Notes: a model not told the origin generated them from the sequence alone. A DNA stretch of 64,000 nucleotides from Neopestalotiopsis rosae (GCA_023078685.1 JALGAS010000008.1:930001-994000), one strand, 5' to 3'; shown: positions 22,444-32,165, counted from the first letter of the stretch. Program-made: numbers and translations.

Positions 22444-25400
22444 ATGTCAACACAACGCTATGAATCACTTCAGTGTGATGAAGGCCCCTCAACTTCGTTC
22501 TCGATCCCACCTACGACCAGCAGCGGTAATTCCCACCTCATTTCCCCCGGTCCAGGCTGGCGACCATCGTATCTTCGACGCCGAGTATTAAGTATCTTTT
22601 GCTTCACTTTTGCCGTGGTTATCTTGGCACTAGAGCTATTGCTAGCCATATCTCAGACCAACAATGGCATTGCGACTGGTCGTCATAGTGAACACTATGC
22701 CTGGACATACGGTCCAACCGCCTTTCTCACAATTTTAGCTGCCGCGTTCAGCAGAGTCGAGTATCAAAGCAAATTGATTGCACCATGGGCTCGATTGGCA
22801 AAGGGCTCACCTCGAGCTGACAAAACACTGCTTCTCGATTATGTTTCCCCAGTCCAGCTTTGGACAGTATATATGTCTTGTGCAAACAGAGACTGTACTG
22901 TGGCAGCGAGTACCATTGTTTCGCTTCTGATCAAGATCCTCATCGTCCTTTCTACAGGTTTGATCACGCTGTCGGCCACTTGCATCAATGTTGACTCCAT
23001 CCCTGTGGATGTTCAAAGCAAATTCATTGATGATAACAGGCAGTTGTTGAGTGAAAACTCGCTCCCATACTATATGATGGAGTATTCGACATCTGGCAAT
23101 CTGACGTATCCTGCTGGGCTGTCCAAGGACTTTGCCTATCAATCAGTGCAATTGAAGACATCGGATGCAGCTGGGCAAATTCAGGTCACAGTAGAGGCAT
23201 TGACAAGCTCCTTATTGTGTGAGCCTGCCAACTTGACAGTGACAGGTTTGACGCCGTTGCTTATAGGAAAAAGGGTCTGGGGTATATCAAGGTTTAACAT
23301 CACAGCCACTTCACACGATTGTGAACTCAATACGGAATTTGAAGGACCTTCGCCAGTCGGGGCAGACGACGTTGCTAGGCCCACCCTACTTGGCCGATTC
23401 ATCCAGGGACAATGTGACGGAACGTCCAACGATGATGGAAAACGCGTCCTGGTACTATTTGCTCATTTGAATAATACAGACTTGACTCGCTCGACCCAGC
23501 TATCTTGCCAACCGACGTACAAAATCTTCCACGTCGACCTCATACAGAATGCCAGCGACGTCCAAAGCATTACTCCGTCCCCAAGCAATTGGAGTCGTAC
23601 ACTCAGTCACGTTAGCCCATGGAACATTATGCAGGCTCACTTTGACGCATATGAGAACACCATCGTCACCGGAGATTATCAATCTACTATCGACATTGGA
23701 CAATCGCAAGTGGACGTGGACACATACACTCGATCTATGTATGGTAGCCAGCTTGATCCGGATGCCGATATGTCACTTTTGGATGATGAAAAGTTGCTCA
23801 AAAAGATCGCCACCGACTATTACCGACAGTTTGGTGCCATCATTGCACGAACATCTCTCATGGGAGCTACATCTGACAACGCATTGGGTACGGGAATCAT
23901 CAATGAAAATCGCCTTTTCGTACAGGACTGGGCCGTTCATTGGATGACGGGGCTCGCAGCCGCATCTCTTCTCCTTACATTTTTGGTTATGGCCATGGCG
24001 CCAAGTCGTAGTGTCTTGCCTCGCAATCCTACCACGATTCCCGAAATCGCAGTTCTCATATCCCAAAGTTCCCATCTTCTGGATACTCTACAGGATCATG
24101 GAGATGGTGACAAAAAGTCTTTGCTCCGCGCATTACAAGGACTGAGCTTTCAAACAGGGACGCCCCAAGTGATCGGCTCGGGTTACACTTCACGCTTTGA
24201 AATACAAGAAACCATCACCTCGACCACCGGCGACAAACCCAATTTCCAACAGAGCACCTCTACACATCCTCATCCTTGGGCTCTCCACCATGTATCACGG
24301 CTTGTCCTGTGTCTGACTCTACTGGCGATTGTCATTACTCTAGAGTTAGTACTTCGCAAGTCTGACCGTGAAAATGGCCTGGGCAATGTTGGTGATTGGG
24401 TATACTTGCACTATTCATGGACTTTGCTACCCGGCTTACTTTTTGGCACTCTGTCTGTGATCTTCTCATCAATCGACTCTACCGTTCGAGCCGTGATCCC
24501 ATATACCATGCTCAGAGATATGGTAGAAACCCCCGTCTTCATGATTCTCGACTTCCTCGACATGTCTGTCCCATATGCAATGTACCGTGAGGCCAAGCTG
24601 CGGCATATAGGTGCCCTGGCTACGACGGGAACACTTCTCATTGCATCGTTTTTGACCATTATTTCGGCGTCTCTGTACCAAGCAGTCTCGGTTGAATCGA
24701 CATCACCGGCAACGCTGCTAGTAACAAACTCCTTTCCCTACCTAGACCCGGAACCGGGGGCGTTTATTCCTGATTACAACAATTTTAAAGAGGGTGTGCA
24801 AACAGCATCCATGATTCTGGTCGGGAATCAATCGTATCCAAAGTTCACTCACGAGGGCATCGCATTCCCGCACTACTTGCCATCATCACAAGTATCACCG
24901 AATTCATCGACTGTGCTCTTGAACTCAGTTGTTCCTGCCATTCGACCAAGACTCGACTGTCGTCGGTACGATATCACTTCTTTTCAGACCGCACAATGGA
25001 ACGAAAGTTCTGTCAATTACCTAGGCATCAATATCACCGAAGAGCTATGCGACTCCTGGTATTCGCCAGATCATGGTCAAATAGCCATACTATCGAATGT
25101 CTCTTTCTTTGGTGTAGGAACTCCACAATATGGCATTGGTAGCTGTAGTGACTTTGTTTATATGTGGGGCCAGTTAGATCAGTCGAACGAGCCCCAACTA
25201 TCGCATGCAGCGGCCTTAGGATGCAATCAGTCCTACGACTCCATAGATGTCGATGTCTCCTTTGTCGGCACTGATTTGGCTTTCGACACGCAGCGACCGC
25301 CAGAAGTCCTTGCAGATTCTGCAAAGAACTCGACAGTATCTCTCGGGTTCTGGACCATGTCCTTTACCTACGATAACCTCCTACACATGGTATCAAGCAC

Positions 25401-26064
25401 AAACAATTCTCTCGATCCGTTCTTTTCACTTCTCACGACCTCTCGGTGGGCCATACCCGTATCCATGCTCGGCGATTCGACCAAAAGCGACGTCATTGAC
25501 GCAGCCATTCGATACCAGAGTGGTATAGTCTGGGCACAGATGCTCAACGTGAATCGCCAACCCGCCAATACGACGAATGCGACGCTCGCGGACTCCCCAC
25601 TCGGAGTTTCCGACGGCAACGACGCGCGCTCCTTTGCCGCCAACGTGACCGACCCCAACGGACCGGTGCGCGTGGTCCAGGATGCGGCCTCGACGCGCAT
25701 CCTGGAAGCCCTACTGCTCGTGGCCCTCATTCTGCAGATCTTGAGCTGGGTTTACATTCCCCGGGCCAACGTGCTGCCGAACCGTAGCCCCACGACCATT
25801 GTCAACATGGCGGCGCTGCTGGCAGGCGGTAATGTACTCGAGTTGCTTCCAGAAAACGCCCAGGACTTGAGCAGTGGTGAGATTGAAAAGTCGCTGGGGC
25901 AGAGGAAATTCTGGGTCGGATGGGGAACCCGGCCCGATGTCGAAGGGCTGATGAGGGGCAATGAGAATGAGAATGGCGTCAGTCGTTTTGGTATATTCGC
26001 TGTGGGACCAGACGATGAACAGCCCGTAAAGAGGCGGAGTAGATTATCGTTCATCAGTTCGTGA
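22444..26064 (+). CDS. Large multi-pass membrane protein with two DUF3433-type halves
   Basis: The first in-frame ATG (22444) gives 1206 aa. The open frame extends upstream to a TTG, but the sequence there (TACTAAC branch site, CTCCTCAG acceptor ending at 22384) suggests that the true N-terminus comes from an upstream exon I could not place. The protein is a tandem duplication. Each half has a transmembrane segment (LSIFCFTFAVVILALELLL; LVLCLTLLAIVITLELVL), a second hydrophobic stretch before a VEYQS-like loop, another helix, then a long N-glycosylation-rich outer loop and a closing helix. After the closing helices come similar cytosolic motifs: RNPTTIPEIAVLISQS and RSPTTIVNMAALLAGG. This matches DUF3433, a fungal family of unknown function. 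No break is seen in 3.6 kb. Confidence 0.85.
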   Translation: MSTQRYESLQCDEGPSTSFSIPPTTSSGNSHLISPGPGWRPSYLRRRVLSIFCFTFAVVILALELLLAISQTNNGIATGRHSEHYAWTYGPTAFLTILAAAFSRVEYQSKLIAPWARLAKGSPRADKTLLLDYVSPVQLWTVYMSCANRDCTVAASTIVSLLIKILIVLSTGLITLSATCINVDSIPVDVQSKFIDDNRQLLSENSLPYYMMEYSTSGNLTYPAGLSKDFAYQSVQLKTSDAAGQIQVTVEALTSSLLCEPANLTVTGLTPLLIGKRVWGISRFNITATSHDCELNTEFEGPSPVGADDVARPTLLGRFIQGQCDGTSNDDGKRVLVLFAHLNNTDLTRSTQLSCQPTYKIFHVDLIQNASDVQSITPSPSNWSRTLSHVSPWNIMQAHFDAYENTIVTGDYQSTIDIGQSQVDVDTYTRSMYGSQLDPDADMSLLDDEKLLKKIATDYYRQFGAIIARTSLMGATSDNALGTGIINENRLFVQDWAVHWMTGLAAASLLLTFLVMAMAPSRSVLPRNPTTIPEIAVLISQSSHLLDTLQDHGDGDKKSLLRALQGLSFQTGTPQVIGSGYTSRFEIQETITSTTGDKPNFQQSTSTHPHPWALHHVSRLVLCLTLLAIVITLELVLRKSDRENGLGNVGDWVYLHYSWTLLPGLLFGTLSVIFSSIDSTVRAVIPYTMLRDMVETPVFMILDFLDMSVPYAMYREAKLRHIGALATTGTLLIASFLTIISASLYQAVSVESTSPATLLVTNSFPYLDPEPGAFIPDYNNFKEGVQTASMILVGNQSYPKFTHEGIAFPHYLPSSQVSPNSSTVLLNSVVPAIRPRLDCRRYDITSFQTAQWNESSVNYLGINITEELCDSWYSPDHGQIAILSNVSFFGVGTPQYGIGSCSDFVYMWGQLDQSNEPQLSHAAALGCNQSYDSIDVDVSFVGTDLAFDTQRPPEVLADSAKNSTVSLGFWTMSFTYDNLLHMVSSTNNSLDPFFSLLTTSRWAIPVSMLGDSTKSDVIDAAIRYQSGIVWAQMLNVNRQPANTTNATLADSPLGVSDGNDARSFAANVTDPNGPVRVVQDAASTRILEALLLVALILQILSWVYIPRANVLPNRSPTTIVNMAALLAGGNVLELLPENAQDLSSGEIEKSLGQRKFWVGWGTRPDVEGLMRGNENENGVSRFGIFAVGPDDEQPVKRRSRLSFISS

Positions 26065-26663
26065 TGCATTTTGTGCTATAAGCCTTCATTTACATCAAGG
26101 CAGAAGTCTAGCACAAGTCTCCGTATTCCGTATAAACCGTGTCGCCTCCTGAGTTCCCACTGCCAGGATACGGACATCCAGCGGAAAATCACAAATCACA
26201 AGCAATGCAAACTATAATACATCTGTAAATATCCTAAAGACTGCTCAATTCAGGTGTCAGCCTGTTTCTTTTTTTTTTTTCTCTTTTGTCCCTCCTAAAT
26301 CGCATCGTCCTGTAGCCTGAATATCTGCATGTAAATGTCAAACAGCCCAGGCTGGCCAGCCGCTGCGCCCATGTGGCACGTATAGTGGATCTTCTGGGAC
26401 GCAGCACGCTAGAATCTGGAGGGCTGCTTAACATGTCTTCAACCAACATTTATGTCTCCCTTACTTGGCGTTTCTTCTCCATGCTGACCGGAGAGAACGC
26501 TCCGTTCAAAAATTGACAACCTAACCCCCTGGGTACTAAGCTTTACTGAACTTTGTCGCCGAGCAAAAGTTGCTGTCCGCATACTATAGCCACTTATTCC
26601 TTAGTGTATATGCCACGAGCAAACAACACAAGTCAGATCATCCAACTACAATTGTTCACACAA
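26065..26663. other. Intergenic region, nothing recognised
   Basis: About 600 bp between the DUF3433 gene and the sulfotransferase-like pseudogene. A T-run occurs near 26269. A motif AAGTCTCCGTATTCCG near 26113 partly resembles the MITE end but has no partner that would make an element. Confidence 0.45.
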
Positions 26664-27481
26664 TGGCAGCACAAACTCAGGAGTATGGCAATGACGTAAA
26701 GATCCTCCACGCTAGCCTATATCGCATGGGTACTTGGTCGATGGCCAAAGCCTACCGGACGCTCGGCTTTAACACCTTCCATGCTCTCGATGAGTCCATG
26801 AGCAGTATGAACTAGGTGCTCGTCGAGCAAGCAGCAAAGGCAACCTGGCCGACGGTGCCCGATGCGCGTCCCAGGGCACCGCCCTTTACGCGCGAAGACT
26901 GGGACCGTCCCTGGGGGAACCACTACGACGCACTCTGCGACACGTCGGGACCGTTCACCCTGGAGCTATTCAAGGCATACCCGCACGCCAAGGTCGTCCT
27001 GGTGCAGAGGGACTACGACGCGTGGTGGCCCAGCTTTCGGGCCGAGATACTGGACAAGGTCTTTGCGCCGGGACTCCTGGTCGAGGCCCTCATGTTTTCG
27101 GCGTGGCACCTTGTGGGCTTCCGCGGCGTGCACGCCATGAGGAGGCTGCTCCTCGGCTTCTTCCGCGCCACGGCGAGGGCGGAGATTGAGGAGAACGGCA
27201 GAGAAGTATATGACAGATTCTTCCGGCGGATACGAGAGGCTGTGCCGCCCGAGCAGCTGTTGGAGTATGAACTAGGATCTGGCTGGGAGCCACTTTGTGA
27301 GTTTCTGGGTAAAGACGTTCCAGACCTCCCATTTCCTCATGTGAATGCAGGAAAGGCGCATTCAGCAGCCGTTGGTACAAAACAGGGAAACGTCTTCTTT
27401 GCCGTGTCAAAAAAGGCTGCGTTGGGCGCCATAGTTGTTGGGATCGCTGCTGTGGCAGGCTGGTGGCTCCTGGGAAACTAG
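26664..27481 (+). pseudogene. P-loop sulfotransferase-like gene with an in-frame amber codon
   Basis: One continuous frame from ATG 26664 to TAG 27479-27481 is interrupted only by a TAG at 26813-26815. Before it lies a variant nucleotide-binding motif (ILHASLYRMGTWSMAKAYRTLGF). After it lie TREDWDRPWGNHYDALCDTSG, AYPHAKVVLVQRDYDAWWPSF, and a C-terminal membrane-spanning tail (AIVVGIAAVAGWWLLGN). This is the fungal sulfotransferase-like (Sulfotransfer_4 type) family, normally a single chain of about 270 residues. From memory of the family, a Trp commonly precedes the V-L-x-E-Q motif, so TGG to TAG is the simplest lesion. No intron of credible length removes the stop. A downstream non-ATG start would lose the P-loop. 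Readthrough or a sequencing error cannot be excluded. Confidence 0.72.
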
Positions 27482-28556
27482 GACTAGATCCTGCCCATTT
27501 ACACATATTTATCAGTAAATGTTAAGTCTTCATATGCAGCTGCTGTCTTATTTATCCTTTTCCCGTGTCCACATTCTGCGTTTTCTTCTTCAAAATAGTT
27601 TGCCTAGACGAGTTTTGTATTCGGCCCCAATTGCATTTCATTTCGAGCCAGGCGAAACCCAGATACTGGATTATGAGCCGTGAGCAATATCTTGCTTGCT
27701 TGCTATGGACCTCTTGCGAACTCCCTGCGCGTTTGTCGGACCGATGTTGCATGTATGTCAAAATAGTGTCTCCGTAAAATCCTTCGGATTCATGGTTGAG
27801 GCACGGGTTTCGGTGAGTGCTATGAGGATCCTTACAGTCAACAAAATTATCTGGTAGCCCTAATTTTCAGATTACTTGGGGGCGTGAGAGGCTCCAGTCG
27901 CGATACTCGTTGGCTGACCCATATGTTGCATTACTGTCTCCCGGGACCGATTTCCCCCCGCTTCGCGCCTGACTGGGGATGCCCTTAACCCCAAATTTGG
28001 GCCTCGCACTGAGGCCAGGGTCTTGGGTTAGCATAACGCACAATCGTTTAACATCTCTTATACGGCAAGCACGGTGGCACAATGGCCGGGCGCACTATCT
28101 CAGCCAACTAGTCCCGTTATGAGCGAAATGACGTCCAAATTGGACGAGAAGTCAGCATCCTCCGCCCTATGGATTCAACACCTTGTCTGCCGCAGCCAAC
28201 GGCAGCGTGCATGCTAAAAAGTCCAGTAGCCTGGGACCAACTACCGAAAGGGTCTCCCCATTTCGCCCCCAGGCATCATACAATCATACAAGCGAGGCTG
28301 CAAGCTACGTGGGCACAACCCGCATCGTTATTTTGAAGTGCGAATTCCTCTCAATGACAACGTAATACCTCCAAGCTCGATTGTCGGAACCATGACTCCT
28401 CGCAGATAGAGTTATGAGGACTTTAATACTTGCTTGACCGTACACAATATTTGGATTTCCCGTGAATCTAAGTACTTCTTCGAACAATATTCAAATGAAT
28501 GCCAAGGAAGCCAGTCGGTCTTGAGCGTTCGTCCAAGCATTCTATACGTTATTACT
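27482..28556. other. Intergenic region, nothing recognised
   Basis: About 1.1 kb with no convincing coding region. The open frame upstream of 28557 begins with a TTG codon and carries no recognisable motif; an upstream exon for the next gene is possible. Confidence 0.4.
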
Positions 28557-30155
28557 ATGGACATTTGGAAAGCTCAGATAGCCACAGACTTGGCGACACT
28601 TGCCGGGTTACTTCTTGTCATCGCACTCACCATCTGGGTACACTATGTTCCCGTCTTACTTACGACTTCTGGGGTGATGTTTTTAAGGTCACAATACACA
28701 ATGCGCATCATAGTGTCCATTTTAGCCACTTTGTTCACAGCTTTAGTCAATAGTCGACTTCAGCATGGTTTCTTTAGGGGCCTTGAAACCCGCCTTCGAG
28801 CTTTGAGTGGCTCTGTCGAAAAGCAGTCGACCTCCGGCACGGAAAGGGATGATACAGTGAGCATGGATCTCGAAAGCATCGACAGAGAGTGGCGAGCGGC
28901 CTTGTCCATCGATACGCCGTCTGAAAAGACAAAAAATCTATGTCCATTCTTGGTCTACCTGTTATGCGGGCTCATTACCCCAGCCATCGTCACCACTTTT
29001 AGTCCTACGTCAGTACAGCACCAGATACCGTACCGCCCAATCATACTGGACTCAATGTTCGGAAAGTCTGCGATCTTCAACGGCAGCATGATGCCATGCG
29101 TAGGGATACCGGAATCAGGAGATCACTCAAATCTGTATTGGCAGCTCGATAATGGCAGTTCCTTTTATGGGGCATCAGCCAATTGTCCGCCGTCAAAGAC
29201 TATGTCAATGGCTCCAAACATCAACAACAAGACGCCTGATGACTACGCTTATTCAGACGCGGGCGTTGCGATAGAACGTGGAGCGATTGGAGTATCAGCA
29301 TCGATCTATGATGGGCCAGCCTTTCGCGAGCTCATGAAAAAATACGGGACCTCTTTACAACGAACAACGCAGTGTGTACCAGTAATGTCCACAAATCCGG
29401 TACGCTGCGACGTCGGTGGAAACATTACAGTATTGAGAGACCCAAGTTTGGGCCCAGAACTAAGCCTGGAAATCCAAGTCTTCGGTCCCTATGGCCAATA
29501 TCCAAACAACACATTCACCAGAGTCAGTGCGTTTCCGTATAGAAACCTGACGAAAGACAGCGCAATGGTCAGTTTCATATACAGCATGTCTAACCCATTG
29601 GACCCAGCCGGTAGTGTTGGAGAAACTATCTTGGGCTTCGGCGCTCATACAGATCCAGCTGGTCAAACGACATATGCATCAACACTTGCTAGCACAATGA
29701 ACGACCCAAATAGGACAGTTGGACTGACAGGAAATTCGACTTATGCCATTACTTGCACGATACGGCCAAGACATTCATTCGAATACCGCAAGGTCACGCT
29801 TGATTTCCAAGGAGTCGCACAAACAAACACTTCGAATCTGGCCTGGAGACTTTCAGGGGGTGAAAAATGCACTCCCATTCATGAAACAGTCAGTAATATC
29901 CACTTTGTTACCGCGGCAATGTCACCTTCCGATGAGGTCATGGAGCGTACAAGTATCGATGGCTATTTCGCCACTCTCATCAACCTCGCTGGTACTGATC
30001 GAGGACCTCCATATGCATTCGCGAACAGCAGAAACGCACTCGAAGACACGCTGGGGCTCATAAGTGCTATGGGGGTCTCACAAATACCGATTACAGATAG
30101 CGGCGGGATCGTTGCTGATGCAACGGAAGATGGGGAGGTTCGGCATTCGCAGTGA
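28557..30155 (+). CDS. Uncharacterised fungal membrane glycoprotein, 3' end apparently frameshifted
   Basis: The first in-frame ATG gives 532 aa. Two hydrophobic segments open the protein (LATLAGLLLVIALTIW and MRIIVSILATLFTALV), followed by a motif RLQHGFFRGLETRLRAL, a third segment (FLVYLLCGLITPAIVTTF) and a long outer region with many N-glycosylation sites (NGS, NNK, NIT, NNT, NRT, NST, NTS). I do not recognise the family. The frame stops at 30155 without the closing membrane helix expected from the topology. A hydrophobic stretch in another frame (GDMLVFLIPPLASFLVLQLY, about 30174-30240) and a charged tail in a third (WRIGGPEYKG, to 30477) look like its displaced C-terminus. The copy may be non-functional, or an intron may be missed. 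Confidence 0.6.
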   Translation: MDIWKAQIATDLATLAGLLLVIALTIWVHYVPVLLTTSGVMFLRSQYTMRIIVSILATLFTALVNSRLQHGFFRGLETRLRALSGSVEKQSTSGTERDDTVSMDLESIDREWRAALSIDTPSEKTKNLCPFLVYLLCGLITPAIVTTFSPTSVQHQIPYRPIILDSMFGKSAIFNGSMMPCVGIPESGDHSNLYWQLDNGSSFYGASANCPPSKTMSMAPNINNKTPDDYAYSDAGVAIERGAIGVSASIYDGPAFRELMKKYGTSLQRTTQCVPVMSTNPVRCDVGGNITVLRDPSLGPELSLEIQVFGPYGQYPNNTFTRVSAFPYRNLTKDSAMVSFIYSMSNPLDPAGSVGETILGFGAHTDPAGQTTYASTLASTMNDPNRTVGLTGNSTYAITCTIRPRHSFEYRKVTLDFQGVAQTNTSNLAWRLSGGEKCTPIHETVSNIHFVTAAMSPSDEVMERTSIDGYFATLINLAGTDRGPPYAFANSRNALEDTLGLISAMGVSQIPITDSGGIVADATEDGEVRHSQ

Positions 30156-30477
30156 TCGCGGTCACTCGTTTGGGTGGAGACACTGGAGATATGCTTGTCT
30201 TTCTCATACCACCCTTGGCGAGCTTTCTTGTCTTGCAACTTTATTCTTCTTCGGTTTGAAGATCCAATGGAGAATCGGCGGCCCAGAGTACAAGGGCATG
30301 CCTGCGAATCAACGTCCCACGAAATACGCAGCTGAGAGTATCTGTGAGCTGGTGACTCTGAGCCATCCTCATGATCATGACTCCGTCTCCGAAAAAGGCA
30401 GTGTCAAATATGGTAGTCATTGCTCGATTCAATCTACCCTGAAATCTAAGGCAATTATGAAGTCACATATGTGGTAG
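30126..30477 (+). pseudogene. Out-of-frame C-terminal remnant of the preceding membrane protein
   Basis: From about 30126 the +2 frame reads WGGSAFAVIAVTRLGGDTG and then a membrane-like helix. Near 30240 the continuation switches to the frame reading FFFGLKIQWRIGGPEYKG and KYAAESICELVTL, ending at the stop just before 30478. Together these give a plausible helix plus cytosolic tail that the main frame lacks. Two small indels, or one indel plus an unrecognised intron, would explain this. The assignment is inference from topology and composition. Confidence 0.4.
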
Positions 30478-30870
30478 TAGCATGGGACTGCAGGCCCGGC
30501 GATGGATGATCACCTAGCTCGGTGAACTTCGAAAGCCAGCTACTGATGGAGCTTTGAAACTGGATTTAAATTTCTATCATTTTGTGTCAACGATGTTTCA
30601 GGCCGGTGTTATATGATAGAAACGTGTCCTAAAGAAAACGATTAGATACTGTAAGCACTAGTAATATACTTGGCAAGCACATACAAGAAGTGCGTGTGGC
30701 AGACATGTCGAAACAAATCTCACTAGGCCGGCCATCTCTCCTTTCCATGTCTTTCCATTGGTATTGTTGGTGACTTCATTCACCACCATGTCCGCGTAGA
30801 CGGCAGCCCGGGTTTTCTTAGTAAAGTCTTCTCCCTTGGCGCGGATCATGATCTCCTTCTCAGCAGGTTG

Positions 30871-31524
30871 TTAGGCAGAAGTCGAAGGTAGTGAGCACTG
30901 TTTTGCCGCTTTGATCATTATATTTGTTTGTACTGCGCCTGTGATCGATATGATGATCCGAACAGAAAAAGGTGCCAGTTCTAGTCGGAGGGTCTCTTTT
31001 GCCACCTCTAGCGCGGCTTTGGATGCCGAGTAACTACCAGTCTCGTCCATATTGTATCGGTTCGTGGGTTTGATAGCCATAATTTCAGGTATAGCGAGGT
31101 GCCTGAACCATGGCCTGATAATATTAGTTGTAGCTCCATTTACACGCTGTGAATCGATGGCTCTGCTCCTATGGACCCTTACTGATGGATTCCTTTTGAT
31201 AAAGGACTGCACCCAGTTTTTTCCAAGAGGTTGTACATCTCCATGGACCTTCAGGATGCGCTCAGCGAATTCCTTCAGTTGTTGATGGGACGGCGGCAGC
31301 CCTAGATCAGCCTGAACTCGAACCCAGGTGGCCAGATGGTCCTCATCAGTCGGGGAGAGCCTCTGCTGATCAGAGAATGCAACATTTCTTGATTGGGTGC
31401 CTCGCATTCGATTTTGGAGTGTTGATCGTGGAACACCCCATTTTATGGCAGCTTTCTTGATAGATTGACCTTGTACAACCTCTTCAAGAGCCTGAGTAAT
31501 ATGATCTTCCGTATACGAAGGCAT
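30871..31524 (-). CDS. Chimeric open frame: truncated Fot1/pogo transposase fused to SDR C-terminus
   Basis: The 217-codon frame starts at ATG 31524. Residues 1-163 are the N-terminal part of a pogo/Fot1-class transposase. They comprise a psq-type helix-turn-helix (ITQALEEVVQGQSIKKAAIK, GVPRSTLQNR), a CENP-B-like DNA-binding helix region (LPPSHQQLKEFAERIL, LGKNWVQSFIKRNP), and the start of the DDE domain up to the first catalytic Asp (NRYNMDETG). At residue 164 the sequence switches without a break to an SDR active-site region (SYSASKAALEV, ITGAVQTN). The fusion lacks the other DDE residues and the SDR cofactor-binding half, so neither enzymatic activity is expected. DNA-binding capacity could persist. 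Whether it is transcribed is unknown. Confidence 0.7.
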   Translation of the reverse strand: MPSYTEDHITQALEEVVQGQSIKKAAIKWGVPRSTLQNRMRGTQSRNVAFSDQQRLSPTDEDHLATWVRVQADLGLPPSHQQLKEFAERILKVHGDVQPLGKNWVQSFIKRNPSVRVHRSRAIDSQRVNGATTNIIRPWFRHLAIPEIMAIKPTNRYNMDETGSYSASKAALEVAKETLRLELAPFSVRIIISITGAVQTNIMIKAAKQCSLPSTSA

Positions 31525-31690
31525 TATTATTTAATTAAGCATTCTGCAAAGTTTGGTGGTAATTGAACATAAATTGAAAAAAGAATAAAAGTTTGAAGAA
31601 GGAGGATATTCATGGCGGTGAGGGATTTTCGGGGTGCCCAAATGTGGGGGGCCATAAGTGGGTGACGGACGTTATAGGGCTAGATCACTG
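31036..31690 (-). mobile_element. 5' remnant of a Fot1/pogo-type DNA transposon inserted in an SDR intron
   Basis: The outer end (CAGTGATCTAGCCCTATAAC on the minus strand, 31690 inward) is preceded by TA, and the sequence is of the pogo/Fot1 terminal-repeat style. It is followed by a leader and a transposase ORF starting at 31524. The element ends abruptly at 31036, within the DDE domain, at a junction with SDR exon sequence. The 3' half of the transposase and the second terminal repeat are missing, and the acceptor end of the host intron went with them. A single deletion running from inside the element into the host gene explains the structure. Confidence 0.78.
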
Positions 31691-32165
31691 TAAGCATGCT
31701 ATTCCCTTTCAAGTTTTTGTATCGCTTACCTGCCCATGGTCCATGCAGCCTACCAGCAATGGATCCGATATTGACGACGACGCCTTGCGCAGCGATGAGC
31801 AAGGGTGCAAAAGCCTGTGTAAGAGCCAATACAGCCCAAAAGTTGACCTCAAACAAAGAACGGCCTTCTTGGAGATCGGAGTCAAGTAAGGGCATGATAT
31901 ATGATGCTCCGGCATTATTGACCAAGCAGTCTAGCTTCCTAGCTGTTGTCTTTTGAACAATGTCAACAACCGTAGTAATACTTGCAGGATCGTTCACATC
32001 AAGTGGCAAAAGAGTTACATCGGTCAAAGACGCCAGTGAACCCATCTTTGACAAGGTTCGGGCTGTGGCAAAGACATGATAGCCCTGGTTGAGGAAAGAG
32101 TGTACGAATGCATACCCAATTCCTCTTTCACTGCATCCAGTGACTAGGACGAATTTCCGATTCAT

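Larger units (their letters stand above)
30658..32165 (-). pseudogene. SDR gene (acyl-DHAP-reductase-like) split by a transposon
   Basis: The 5' part (32165-31730) starts at ATG 32165 and encodes VLVTGCSERGIGYAF (Rossmann motif), LDCLVNNAG, VNFWAVLALTQAFAPLL and GSIAGRLHGPWAG. It ends exactly at a GTAAGC donor, the site of the original intron. The 3' part resumes at 31035 with YSASKAALEVAKETLRLEL (catalytic Tyr-x3-Lys) and VRIIISITGAVQTN, meets an in-frame TAA at 30871-30873, and continues in the same frame (RAKGEDFTKKTRAAVYAD, LVRFVSTCLP) to 30658. The order and motifs match the Ayr1-like 1-acyl-dihydroxyacetone-phosphate reductase branch of SDRs. The gap between the parts is filled by a truncated Fot1/pogo-type element. 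The original gene is inactive, although the chimeric frame across the 3' junction is open. Confidence 0.85.

Noticed and set aside
26105..27780. Two short motifs resembling the MITE end (AAGTCTCCGTA near 26115, GTCTCCGTAAAA near 27770) flanking the sulfotransferase pseudogene
   Set aside because: Both are in the same orientation and match over only about 9-11 bases; no inverted ends or TA pair, so probably chance.
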